From Kibdelosporangium sp040675465 (lineage in GTDB: Bacteria > Actinomycetota > Actinomycetes > Mycobacteriales > Pseudonocardiaceae), in NCBI RefSeq assembly GCF_040675465.1, contig NZ_JBFAPA010000001.1:992001-1056000 (forward strand): DNA of 64,000 bases, read 5' to 3'. The position numbers and the translations under genes were made by a program. Positions 25,749-32,406 of this stretch are shown here, in pieces. Every line of letters starts with the position of its first letter. Position 1 is the stretch's first letter. The notes beneath the pieces are model-generated. The model saw nothing but the letters and a program-made list of their open reading frames with translations, did not search any database and was not told the DNA's origin.

Positions 25749-25906
25749 GGTCCCGCGCCCACGGGAAATCCGATGGACGCGGGACCGGGCCGCCGGTAGC
25801 TTGCTCGTCGACCGTGCATCGACCGCAGGAGGTGAGGACCCATGAACGCTGTTTCGATGTGGGTGCTCCCCTCGTCGTCACGGTCGGGCGGCTAGGGGGC
25901 CGCCCG
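25749..25906. promoter_or_regulatory. Leader structures between the SEC-C remnant and the GNAT gene
   Basis: The 236-base gap holds two inverted repeats. GGTCCCGCG (25749-25757) pairs with CGCGGGACC (25778-25786) around a 20-base loop. CGGGCGGC (25885-25892) pairs with GCCGCCCG (25899-25906) around a 6-base loop that includes the stop of the short leader frame. No T-run follows either. The arrangement is compatible with a terminator for the upstream remnant plus an attenuation-like leader. Confidence 0.4.
25842..25895 (+). CDS. Possible 17-codon leader peptide upstream of the GNAT gene
   Basis: An ideal AGGAGG (25827-25832) is followed nine bases later by ATG at 25842, opening a 17-codon frame, MNAVSMWVLPSSSRSGG, that stops at 25893-25895. 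Its stop codon lies in the loop of the hairpin at 25885-25906. Nothing in the composition points to a particular amino-acid sensor. It may be a translated leader for the GNAT/IF-1 operon or a remnant gene start. Confidence 0.35.
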   Translation: MNAVSMWVLPSSSRSGG

Positions 25907-25936
25907 GGAGCGCCTTCGGTGTCCACATCCCGAAGG

Positions 25937-26665
25937 GTGACTACCTTGGATTCTTTGTGTGTGACCCGGGTGTCGCGGAGCTGCTGGCATGCGCTCGACG
26001 ACGACCGGGTGATCGGCCGCGGGGAGGTTTCCCAGCGGCCCGACGGACGATCGTTCCTGAGCATCGACGTCTGGCGCGACGACGCGTTCGGCCGCCTGGC
26101 CGAAGCGATGCTGCCGGCATTGCCGAAACCCCTGTACACAGTGGTCGACGAAGGCGATGCCGAGCTGACCTCGCACTGGCGTGCGGCCGGGTTCTCGGTC
26201 CGCCGCCGGGAATGGGAATGCCTGATCCCCACCGCCCCAGCGAAGCCGTCGGGCCTGGCGGTGATCTCCCCCGAGGTAGAGCCGCTGGCCGAGCTGGACC
26301 GGGTGATCCGCGCGGAGGTCGAGGCGAGCGTCGGCTGGCATGAGATGCCCGCCGAGCTGCTCGGCCCGGGCGTGGTGGATCCGTCGAAGTACGCGGTGGC
26401 AACGAAATCCGGCCGCTACATCGGGTTGATCCGCGTGACGCAGGTGCAGCGCCTGCCGCGGATCGGTCTGATCGCGGTACGCGCCGACGAACGGCGTCGT
26501 GGCGTGGCGCGGGCGTTGCTCGGCCACGCATTGGGTTCGCTGCACGACCGTGGCATCGACACGGCGTCGGCGGAGCTGAACGAGTCGAACACCGCCGCCG
26601 TGGCGCTGTTCGACGGTTTCGGTGCCCGGCGCGTAGGCAGCAACCTGGAACTGGTGCTGCGCTGA
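25937..26665 (+). CDS. GNAT-family N-acetyltransferase
   Basis: The roughly 242-residue protein has an acetyl-CoA binding core near its C-terminus: RIGLIAVRADERRRGVARAL (the R-R-x-G-x-A pyrophosphate loop), then LNESNTAAVALFDGFGARRV. The N-terminal half is a second, more diverged GNAT-like domain. The start is uncertain: GTG at 25937 is used; TTG at 25946 and GTG at 25961 are in frame, and GAAGG lies too close to the first. The last base of its stop is the first base of the IF-1-like start (TGATG), so the two are translationally coupled. Confidence 0.8.
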   Translation: MTTLDSLCVTRVSRSCWHALDDDRVIGRGEVSQRPDGRSFLSIDVWRDDAFGRLAEAMLPALPKPLYTVVDEGDAELTSHWRAAGFSVRRREWECLIPTAPAKPSGLAVISPEVEPLAELDRVIRAEVEASVGWHEMPAELLGPGVVDPSKYAVATKSGRYIGLIRVTQVQRLPRIGLIAVRADERRRGVARALLGHALGSLHDRGIDTASAELNESNTAAVALFDGFGARRVGSNLELVLR

Positions 26666-26883
26666 TGAGCAAAACGGGGATAGAAGTGGAAGGCACCGTG
26701 GTGGAGTGCCTGCGCAACGCGACCTTCCGCGTGGAACTCGCCAACGGGCACCGGGTCCTCGCGCACATCAGCGGGAAGATCCGGCGCAACTACATCAAGA
26801 TCGTGCCGTTCGACCGCGTCCTGGTCGAACTGAGCCCGTACGACCTCGACCGCGGCCGGATCCTCTACCGCTACCGGAACTGA
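26665..26883 (+). CDS. infA: Translation initiation factor IF-1 paralogue
   Basis: The 72-residue protein is an S1-like OB fold with IF-1 hallmarks: EVEGTVVECL, FRVELANGHRVLAHISGKIR, IVPFDRVLVELSPYDL and RGRILYRY. It has the normal IF-1 length. The usual actinobacterial infA sits in the ribosomal protein/rpmJ cluster; this copy instead overlaps a GNAT gene and has changes such as CLRNATFRVELANG and RRNYIKIVP, so it is probably a second, specialised copy rather than the housekeeping one. A hairpin terminator follows. Confidence 0.88.
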   Translation: MSKTGIEVEGTVVECLRNATFRVELANGHRVLAHISGKIRRNYIKIVPFDRVLVELSPYDLDRGRILYRYRN

Positions 26884-26891
26884 AAGCCAAC

Positions 26892-26923
26892 GCCGGGCTC
26901 GTCACCGTCGTGACGAGCCCGGC
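26892..26923. terminator. Bidirectional hairpin terminator between IF-1 paralogue and dnaB
   Basis: A perfect 14-base stem, GCCGGGCTCGTCAC (26892-26905) with its complement (26910-26923), and a CGTC loop fill the 45-base gap between the convergent infA-like and dnaB genes. It can serve both transcripts. Confidence 0.85.
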
Positions 26924-26928
26924 CCCGG

Positions 26929-28314
26929 TCAGGCCTGGGCGAGGTCGGCGAACTTCGAGTAGTGCAGCTGGTGGGCGACCGTGATGGTGGCCGTGGGGCC
27001 GGCCCGGTGCTTGGCGATGATCAGGTCGGCCTCACCCGCCCGGGGGTCGTCGCGTTCCCACGCGTCCGGGCGGTGGATCAGCACCACCATGTCGGCGTCC
27101 TGCTCCAGCGAGCCGGACTCACGCAGGTCGGCGAGCATCGGGCGTTTGTCGGTGCGCTGCTCGGGACCACGGTTCAGCTGGCTCATCGCGACCAGCGGCA
27201 CCTCCAGCTCCTTGGCCAGCAGCTTGAGCTGACGGGAGAACTCCGAGACCTCCTGCTGGCGGCTCTCCACCCGCTTGCCGGAGGTCATCAGCTGCATGTA
27301 GTCCAGCACGATCAGCTTCAGATCGTTGCGCTGCTTGAGCCGCCGGGCCTTCGCGCGGATCTCCATCATCGTCATGTTCGGCGAGTCGTCGATGAACAGC
27401 GGCGCCTCGCTGATCTCACTCATCCGCCGCGCCAGCCGCGTCCAGTCATCGTCCGTCATGCGCCCACCACGCATGTCCGCCAGCCGGATCTTCGCCTCCG
27501 CCGACAACATACGCATGACGATCTCGGTGCGGCTCATTTCCAGCGAGAAGATCACGCTGGTCATCCCGTGCTTGATCGAGCACGACCGCGCCCAGTCCAG
27601 CCCCAGGGTCGACTTGCCAACGCCAGGACGGGCGGCGACGATGATCATCTGACCGGGGTGCAGGCCGTTGGTGAGCTCGTCGAAGTCGGCGAAGCCGGTG
27701 GGGACGCCCAGCGAGCTGCCACCGCGGGAGGCGATCGCGTCGATCTCGTCCATGGTGGGCTGGAGGAGCTCCTCCAGGGCCACGTAGTCCTCGGTGGTGC
27801 GGCGCTCGGTCACGTCGTAGATGGCGGCCTGGGCGCGGTCGACGATCTCGTTGACGTCGCTGCCGTCCTGACCGGAGTACCCGAGCTGCACGATGCGGGT
27901 GCCGGCCTCCACCAGGCGGCGCAGCACCGCCTTCTCGGCCACGATCTCGGCGTAGTACCCCGCGTTCGCGGCGGTGGGCACGGTCGCGATGAGGGTGTGC
28001 AGGTAGGGGGCGCCGCCGATGCGGCGCAGCTCGCCGCGGCGCTCCATCTCGGCCGCGACGGTGATCGGGTCGGCCGGCTCGCCGCGGCTGTAGAGGTCGA
28101 GCACGCACTCGTAGACGCTCTGGTGCGCCGGGCGGTAGAAGTCGTTCGGCCGCAGGACCTCGACCACGTCGGCGATCGCGTCCTTGGACAACATCATCCC
28201 GCCGAGCACCGACTGCTCGGCCGGCAGGTCCTGGGGCGGCTGCTTGTCGAACGACTGGCCACCGCCGCCGTCCGACATACCCGGTGCCGTTCCCCGGTCA
28301 TCGGTGAGCGCCAC
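26929..28314 (-). CDS. dnaB: Replicative DNA helicase DnaB
   Basis: The 461-residue hexameric helicase unwinds DNA at the replication fork. The N-terminal primase-interacting domain starts PAEQSVLGGMMLSKDAIADV (about 31-50). The RecA-like domain has Walker A ARPGVGKST (228-236), FSLEMSR, Walker B-like LIVLDYMQLM and the C-terminal LRESGSLEQDADMV and IIAKHRAGPT motifs. It has the normal length and carries no intein, although actinobacterial DnaB often hosts one. The start is a GTG at 28314 with a purine-rich AGGGAGGGG upstream. It is separated from rplI by a 430-base gap with DnaA-box-like sites. Confidence 0.97.
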   Translation of the reverse strand: MALTDDRGTAPGMSDGGGGQSFDKQPPQDLPAEQSVLGGMMLSKDAIADVVEVLRPNDFYRPAHQSVYECVLDLYSRGEPADPITVAAEMERRGELRRIGGAPYLHTLIATVPTAANAGYYAEIVAEKAVLRRLVEAGTRIVQLGYSGQDGSDVNEIVDRAQAAIYDVTERRTTEDYVALEELLQPTMDEIDAIASRGGSSLGVPTGFADFDELTNGLHPGQMIIVAARPGVGKSTLGLDWARSCSIKHGMTSVIFSLEMSRTEIVMRMLSAEAKIRLADMRGGRMTDDDWTRLARRMSEISEAPLFIDDSPNMTMMEIRAKARRLKQRNDLKLIVLDYMQLMTSGKRVESRQQEVSEFSRQLKLLAKELEVPLVAMSQLNRGPEQRTDKRPMLADLRESGSLEQDADMVVLIHRPDAWERDDPRAGEADLIIAKHRAGPTATITVAHQLHYSKFADLAQA

Positions 28315-28394
28315 CGCGAGGCCCCTCCCTAGTGAACACGTGTTCGATGATATTTACCTCATGACGCGCCTGCCACAGCGAATTCGTGATCATT

Positions 28395-28686
28395 CGGCGT
28401 GTCGCCGGGATGGACATTAGAGCCCGCGACGGAGGTCCCCAAATCGTGGTGTGGGCCGATCTGTGGACAGCTTGTGGATGGCTGTCCGAACCTGACCACA
28501 GGCGTCCGCCAGCCTGGGGACAACCTGGGGACAAGTGTCGCCGGGCGCGCCAAAGCCGCAGGTCAGAGCCTGTGCATATGGTGTGGAAAAACTCGCTGGA
28601 AATGCCTCGGCGTGTCGCCGCGAAACCGTCCTTCGGCGTGTCGCGCGCGCCGGTTCACCCCATCGGGGAATGCCGCCTGTGGATAA
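28395..28686. promoter_or_regulatory. Cluster of DnaA-box-like sites and short repeats upstream of dnaB
   Basis: The 430-base gap between dnaB and rplI (28315-28744) has no credible gene. It contains TGTGGATAA at 28678-28686, an exact DnaA box, and same-orientation variants with one or two mismatches: TGTGGACAG (28462-28470), TGTGGATGG (28473-28481), TGGGGACAA (28515-28523 and 28526-28534) and TGTGGAAAA (28582-28590). Two pairs are spaced 11 bases, one helical turn. Interspersed is GTGTCGCCG at 28399, 28535 and 28612, twice within the dyad CGGCGTGTCGCCG (28395-28407, 28608-28620). An AT-richer stretch lies at about 28338-28366. It could be a DnaA-controlled dnaB promoter, a DnaA titration site or an origin-like element. 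Confidence 0.6.
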
Positions 28687-28701
28687 CTTGGGGCATGCGC
28701 A

Positions 28702-28734
28702 AGACACCCTCCCGGGCCTCCCGGGAGGGTGTCT
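28702..28734 (-). terminator. Terminator of the rpsF-ssb-rpsR-rplI operon
   Basis: A perfect 15-base stem, AGACACCCTCCCGGG (28702-28716) with its complement (28720-28734), and a CCT loop lie 10 bases beyond the rplI stop. No T-run follows on the minus strand. It separates the ribosomal-protein operon from the DnaA-box region. Confidence 0.85.
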
Positions 28735-28744
28735 CGATACGAGC

Positions 28745-29200
28745 TCAGCTCGCGGCGCTGACTTCCAGCTTGACCGCGACCGACACGTCGGGGTGCAGCC
28801 GCACGGTGGCGGTGTGCTTGCCGACGTTCTTGATGTGACCGGCCAGCTCGACCGTCCGCTTGTCCAGCTGCGGGCCACCGGCCGCCTTGATGGCGGACAC
28901 GATGTCGGCCGTGGTGACCGACCCGAACAGCTTGCCGGACCCGGCGGCCGCCTTCGCCTTCAGCGGGACCGCGCCCAGCCCGTCCAGGGTGGCCTTGATC
29001 TCCTTGGCGTGGTCCAGGTCGCGGACCCGGCGGGCGTCCTGCGCCCGGCGGATGGTCCGCACGTTCTTCTCCGCGCCCTTGGTCGACAGGATCGCCAGGC
29101 CACGCGGCAGCAGGTAGTTGCGGCCGTAGCCGTCCTTGACCTCGACGATGTCGCCGGGGCCGCCCAGACCGCTCACGTCCGTCGTGAGAATCAGCTTCAT
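28745..29200 (-). CDS. rplI: 50S ribosomal protein bL9
   Basis: The 151-residue protein begins MKLILTTDVSGLGGPGDIVE, with the bL9 signature GYGRNYLLPRGLAILST. A long connecting helix and the C-terminal RNA-binding domain (SVTTADIVSAIKAAG, DKRTVELAGHIKNVG) follow. bL9 binds 23S rRNA near the L1 stalk. It is the last gene of the operon, 13 bases after rpsR. Confidence 0.97.
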   Translation of the reverse strand: MKLILTTDVSGLGGPGDIVEVKDGYGRNYLLPRGLAILSTKGAEKNVRTIRRAQDARRVRDLDHAKEIKATLDGLGAVPLKAKAAAGSGKLFGSVTTADIVSAIKAAGGPQLDKRTVELAGHIKNVGKHTATVRLHPDVSVAVKLEVSAAS

Positions 29201-29213
29201 GTCAGGACTCCGA

Positions 29214-29456
29214 TCAGCGCGCGGTCGAGGTGTACGGCAGCAGCGCCATCTCGCGGGCGTTCTTCACCGCGATCGCGATGTCCCGCTGGTGCTGGCTGCA
29301 GTTGCCGGTCACCCGGCGGGCGCGGATCTTGCCCCGGTCGGAGATGAACTTCCGCAGCAGCGCGGTGTCCTTGTAGTCGATCAACGTGTCCACGGCGTCC
29401 TTCTTGCAGAACGCGCAGACCTTCTTCTTCGGCTTGCGAATGGGTGGCTTGGCCAC
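29214..29456 (-). CDS. rpsR: 30S ribosomal protein bS18 (zinc-binding form)
   Basis: The 80-residue protein carries the bS18 core YKDTALLRKFISDRGKIRAR and the N-terminal CAFC plus NCSQHQ, the Cys pattern of the zinc-containing form. It binds S6 and 16S rRNA in the platform. It lies between ssb and rplI. Retention of the Cys residues suggests that a zinc-independent copy may be encoded elsewhere, as in other actinobacteria. Confidence 0.96.
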   Translation of the reverse strand: MAKPPIRKPKKKVCAFCKKDAVDTLIDYKDTALLRKFISDRGKIRARRVTGNCSQHQRDIAIAVKNAREMALLPYTSTAR

Positions 29457-29492
29457 TTGATGTACTCCTGGGAACTTCGAAAGTCTGGGGGA

Positions 29493-30008
29493 TTAGAACG
29501 GCGGCTCGTCGGAGAACCCGCCACCGCCACCGGCCGGCGGGGCCGAGCCCCACGGGTCGTCGGCGGGCGCGGACTGACGGCTCGGTGCACCACCGTTGCC
29601 GCCACCACCACCGCCACCGAAGCCACCGCCGCCGCCTTCACCGCGGCTGACGCGGTTGACCTTGGCCGTGGCGTACCGCAGCGACGGGCCGACCTCGTCG
29701 ACCTCGAGCTCGATGACGGTGCGCTTCTCGCCCTCGCGGGTGTCGTACGACCGCTGCTTGAGCCGGCCGGAGACGATGACGCGCGCGCCGCGGGTCAGCG
29801 ACTCGGCCACGTTCTCCGCGGCCTGCCGCCAGATGCTGCACCGCATGAACAGCGCCTCGCCGTCCTTCCACTCGCCGCTCTGGCGGTCGAAGGTGCGGGG
29901 CGTGGAGGCCACCGTGAAGCTGGCCACCGCAGCACCCGATGAGGTGAACCGCAGTTCCGGGTCGGCAGTCAGGTTGCCGACCACCGTGATAACCGTGTCG
30001 CCTGCCAT
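29493..30008 (-). CDS. ssb: Single-stranded DNA-binding protein
   Basis: The 171-residue protein has an OB fold in residues 1-110 (GDTVITVVGNLTADPELRFT, FMRCSIWRQAAENVAES, GARVIVSGRL), a Gly-rich flexible linker (about 118-140) and the acidic C-terminal tip FSDEPPF that recruits repair and replication partners. It coats single-stranded DNA. It sits between rpsF and rpsR, the standard bacterial arrangement. Confidence 0.97.
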   Translation of the reverse strand: MAGDTVITVVGNLTADPELRFTSSGAAVASFTVASTPRTFDRQSGEWKDGEALFMRCSIWRQAAENVAESLTRGARVIVSGRLKQRSYDTREGEKRTVIELEVDEVGPSLRYATAKVNRVSRGEGGGGGFGGGGGGGNGGAPSRQSAPADDPWGSAPPAGGGGGFSDEPPF

Positions 30009-30039
30009 ATCGGCTCTCCTTGCTGTGCGCTGAGCGGTG

Positions 30040-30348
30040 TCAGACGCGCGCGGGTCGCTTCTTGTCGACGCGGCGCAGCACCTTCGTGCGCAGGATCGAC
30101 TCGGACAGGGACAGCTGCCGGTCCATTTCCTTCACCGCGTCGGGCTCTGCGTTCACGTCCAGCACGGCGTAGATGCCCTCGGCCTGCTTGTTGATCTCGA
30201 ACGAGAGCCTGCGCTTGCCCCAGACCTCGACCTTCTCCACGGAACCGCCGGAGTTGCGGATCACGTTGAGGAAGTTCTCCAGCGACGGCTGCACGTTGCG
30301 CTCGTCGGTGCTGGGATCGAGGATGATCATTACCTCGTAATGACGCAT
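30040..30348 (-). CDS. rpsF: 30S ribosomal protein bS6
   Basis: The 102-residue protein begins MRHYEVMIILDPSTDERNVQ and includes VEVWGKRRLSFEINKQAEG, the bS6 signature. I use the ATG at 30348, not a GTG nine bases upstream, because it gives the standard N-terminus. Its ribosome-binding site AGGAGG lies 12 bases upstream, inside a hairpin (30361-30402). It heads the rpsF-ssb-rpsR-rplI operon. Confidence 0.97.
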   Translation of the reverse strand: MRHYEVMIILDPSTDERNVQPSLENFLNVIRNSGGSVEKVEVWGKRRLSFEINKQAEGIYAVLDVNAEPDAVKEMDRQLSLSESILRTKVLRRVDKKRPARV

Positions 30349-30360
30349 GAAGACCACTCA

Positions 30361-30402
30361 CCTCCTGTGGACTCGCGGCCATGGTCTCTCCATGGCAGGA
30401 GG
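30361..30402 (-). promoter_or_regulatory. rpsF leader hairpin sequestering the ribosome-binding site (S6:S18-type)
   Basis: Read on the mRNA strand, CCTCCTG (30402-30396) pairs with CAGGAGG (30367-30361), which is the rpsF ribosome-binding site. An inner stem CCATGG/CCATGG with an AGAGA loop (30395-30379) sits on top, and an 11-base bulge starting CCGCG (30378-30368) separates the stems on the 3' side. A CCG-containing 3' bulge between two helices is the hallmark of the S6:S18 complex-binding leader motif, which mimics the 16S site. Binding would stabilise the stem and repress the operon. Confidence 0.6.
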
Positions 30403-30428
30403 GTCTACGGCCAAAAAGAGTACAGGAC

Positions 30429-31433
30429 CTAGGCGGCGGCCTTGCGCAGGACCCAGGTTCGGACCAATGCGGCGGTGACGCCGGACAGGGCCAGCACGGC
30501 GATCAGCACGGAGATGTCGATGTCACGGCCGGGAACGCCGCCGAGGGCCTCGGCGTGGCCGGCGGCCTGGACGCCGTCGGACGGCGGGGTGTCGGTACCG
30601 AGGATGCCGAACTGGGGGCTGTAGCCGGGGACGCCGCCGCCGTACCGGATGCCGGGCGACGGGGAGTACAGGCCGGCCTGCGCGAACGGGATCGAGCTGT
30701 AGTCGGTCATCGGCGAGCGGCCATAGTCCCAGCCGCTCAGGTACGGGATGCCGGACCCGCCCGCGCCGGGCACCAGCGGGAAGTTCGGGCCGAGACCGCC
30801 GCTGCCGGGCGCGACCCCACCGCCACCGCCACCACTCTGCGGGTTGCCGGGGGTGCCGGGAGCGGGCTTGCTGGGCTGGGTACCGCCACCGCCGCCGGAG
30901 CTGCGAGGGGCGATGCCGATGCTGGCGGCGCCGGCGTTGGCGGCGTCAGCGGCCTTGGAGGTGCCGTCCTGGACGGCCGCCGCGCCGGTGTTCACCGCCT
31001 TGACGGTGACCCCGCACATGCTGCTGAACGTCTTCTGCACGCCGTCGGCGACGGCCCCGATGATCGTGCCGAGCACCGGGATCTTCTTCAGCTCGCCGAC
31101 CACCGCGTTGCTGATCTGACCAGCCGTGATGAAGCCGGTGCCGGTGGGGATGGCGCCGATCGGGATCGGCGGCAGCTTCGCGAGGCTGGACCTCACGGTG
31201 GGAGTGATCAGGTTCAGCGGGTCGAGCGCGCGGACCACGTTCACCACCGGCTCGAGCACGGCGGCAGGAGCCAGCTGGACCGGAGTGCCCGGGGCGCCCT
31301 CGACCGTGGTCGCGCAGGACCCGATGACCACCGGCGTCGCCGCGACCGCCGTACTGCCCCCAAGCAGGCCGCTCGTCACGACGACGAACACCACCGCGAA
31401 AGCGGCGGCAAGCCTGCGAGCGAGCCGTTGCAT
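30429..31433 (-). CDS. Secreted, membrane-anchored hypothetical protein
   Basis: The 334-residue protein starts at ATG 31433 (MQRLARRLAAAFAVVFVVVT) with a signal peptide ending near AVA-AT. The mature region has Cys residues (IGSCATTVEG, SSMCGVTVKA), a helical AVADGVQKTFSSM segment and a long Gly/Pro/Ser-rich linker (SSGGGGGTQPSKPAPG). A C-terminal membrane helix (DISVLIAVLALSGVTAALV) is followed by basic RTWVLRKAAA, a plausible stop-transfer anchor. I recognise no family. It lies upstream of rpsF with a 26-base gap before the rpsF leader hairpin and may share its transcript. Confidence 0.8.
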   Translation of the reverse strand: MQRLARRLAAAFAVVFVVVTSGLLGGSTAVAATPVVIGSCATTVEGAPGTPVQLAPAAVLEPVVNVVRALDPLNLITPTVRSSLAKLPPIPIGAIPTGTGFITAGQISNAVVGELKKIPVLGTIIGAVADGVQKTFSSMCGVTVKAVNTGAAAVQDGTSKAADAANAGAASIGIAPRSSGGGGGTQPSKPAPGTPGNPQSGGGGGGVAPGSGGLGPNFPLVPGAGGSGIPYLSGWDYGRSPMTDYSSIPFAQAGLYSPSPGIRYGGGVPGYSPQFGILGTDTPPSDGVQAAGHAEALGGVPGRDIDISVLIAVLALSGVTAALVRTWVLRKAAA

Positions 31434-31629
31434 CCTCTGTCCTCCGTGCTGATCCACCGTACCGGCGAGTAGCCTTCACGGGTTCCAACGACGATACGCG
31501 CGAGCGGTGACGCCAACCAGCCCGAATCACCCAGGTGATCATGAGATATTCCGCCAGGTGGAGTAGCGCGGGGCGTCGACCCCCACCACCGGGTCGATTG
31601 TCACATGACGGCGACTACGCTCGCTGGTC

Positions 31630-32400
31630 ATGCGCATAGGTGCCCATGTCCGCGACGACGACCCGCTCGGCGCCGCACACGAGCGGGGCGCCGAGGTCGT
31701 GCAGTTCTTCCTGGCCGATCCACAGTCCTGGAAGAAACCGCCGGAGCACCCGCACGCCGAGGCGTTGCGGGCAACTGACCTGGATGTTTACGTTCATTCC
31801 CCCTATCCGGTGAATCTCGCCTCGATGAACAACCGGATCCGGATCCCGTCCCGCAAGACCGTCACCCAGCACGCCGAGGGGGCCGCCGCGATCGGCGCGA
31901 AGGGCCTGATCGTGCACGGTGGCCACGTCACCAAGGGCGAGGACCCCGCCGAGGGCATCGCCAACTGGCGGAAGTTCTTCGAGCGGCAGGCCGGGGACGG
32001 CGGGTTCCCGCTGCCGATCCTGATCGAGAACACCGCGGGCGGCGACAACGCGATGGCCCGCCGGTTCGACATGCTCGCCCGCCTGTGGGACGCCGTCGGC
32101 GAGTTCGACGCCGGCTTCTGCCTGGACACCTGCCACGCGTTCGCCGCCGGTGAGGAGCTCGCCGGCATCGTCGACAGAGTGAAGGCGATCACCGGCCGGA
32201 TCGACCTCGTCCACCTCAACAACTCGCGTGACGAGTTCGACTCGTCCCGCGACCGGCACGCGAACATCAAGACTGGCACGATCGAACCCGAGGTCCTTGC
32301 CGCGGTGGTCGCCGCGGCCGGGGCCGACGTCGTGGTCGAGACGCCGGCGGACGGGCAGGCGGAGGACATCGCGTTCCTGCGCCAGGCCCTCGGGCGGTGA
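31630..32400 (+). CDS. AP endonuclease IV-like deoxyribonuclease (Nfo family)
   Basis: The 256-residue TIM-barrel enzyme has the metal-ligand motifs of endonuclease IV in order: HSPYPVNLAS, HGGHV, ILIENTAGG (Glu), CLDTCHAFAAG, HLNNSRDEFDSSRDRHANI and VVETPAD. It would cleave DNA 5' to abasic sites using three zinc ions. The usual HPGSH motif is HGGHV here, and the protein is slightly shorter than E. coli Nfo (285), typical of actinobacterial versions. It is divergent from the secreted-protein gene and six bases upstream of a GT87 gene. Confidence 0.9.
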   Translation: MRIGAHVRDDDPLGAAHERGAEVVQFFLADPQSWKKPPEHPHAEALRATDLDVYVHSPYPVNLASMNNRIRIPSRKTVTQHAEGAAAIGAKGLIVHGGHVTKGEDPAEGIANWRKFFERQAGDGGFPLPILIENTAGGDNAMARRFDMLARLWDAVGEFDAGFCLDTCHAFAAGEELAGIVDRVKAITGRIDLVHLNNSRDEFDSSRDRHANIKTGTIEPEVLAAVVAAAGADVVVETPADGQAEDIAFLRQALGR

Positions 32401-32406
32401 CGTCCG

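Noticed and set aside
26929..28314. An intein in DnaB
   Set aside because: The protein has the normal 461 residues with continuous helicase motifs and no intein splice motifs.
28315..28744. The DnaA-box region as the chromosomal oriC
   Set aside because: Actinobacterial oriC lies between dnaA and dnaN, and neither is present. The boxes are too few and too variable to call an origin, so it is reported only as a candidate regulatory array.
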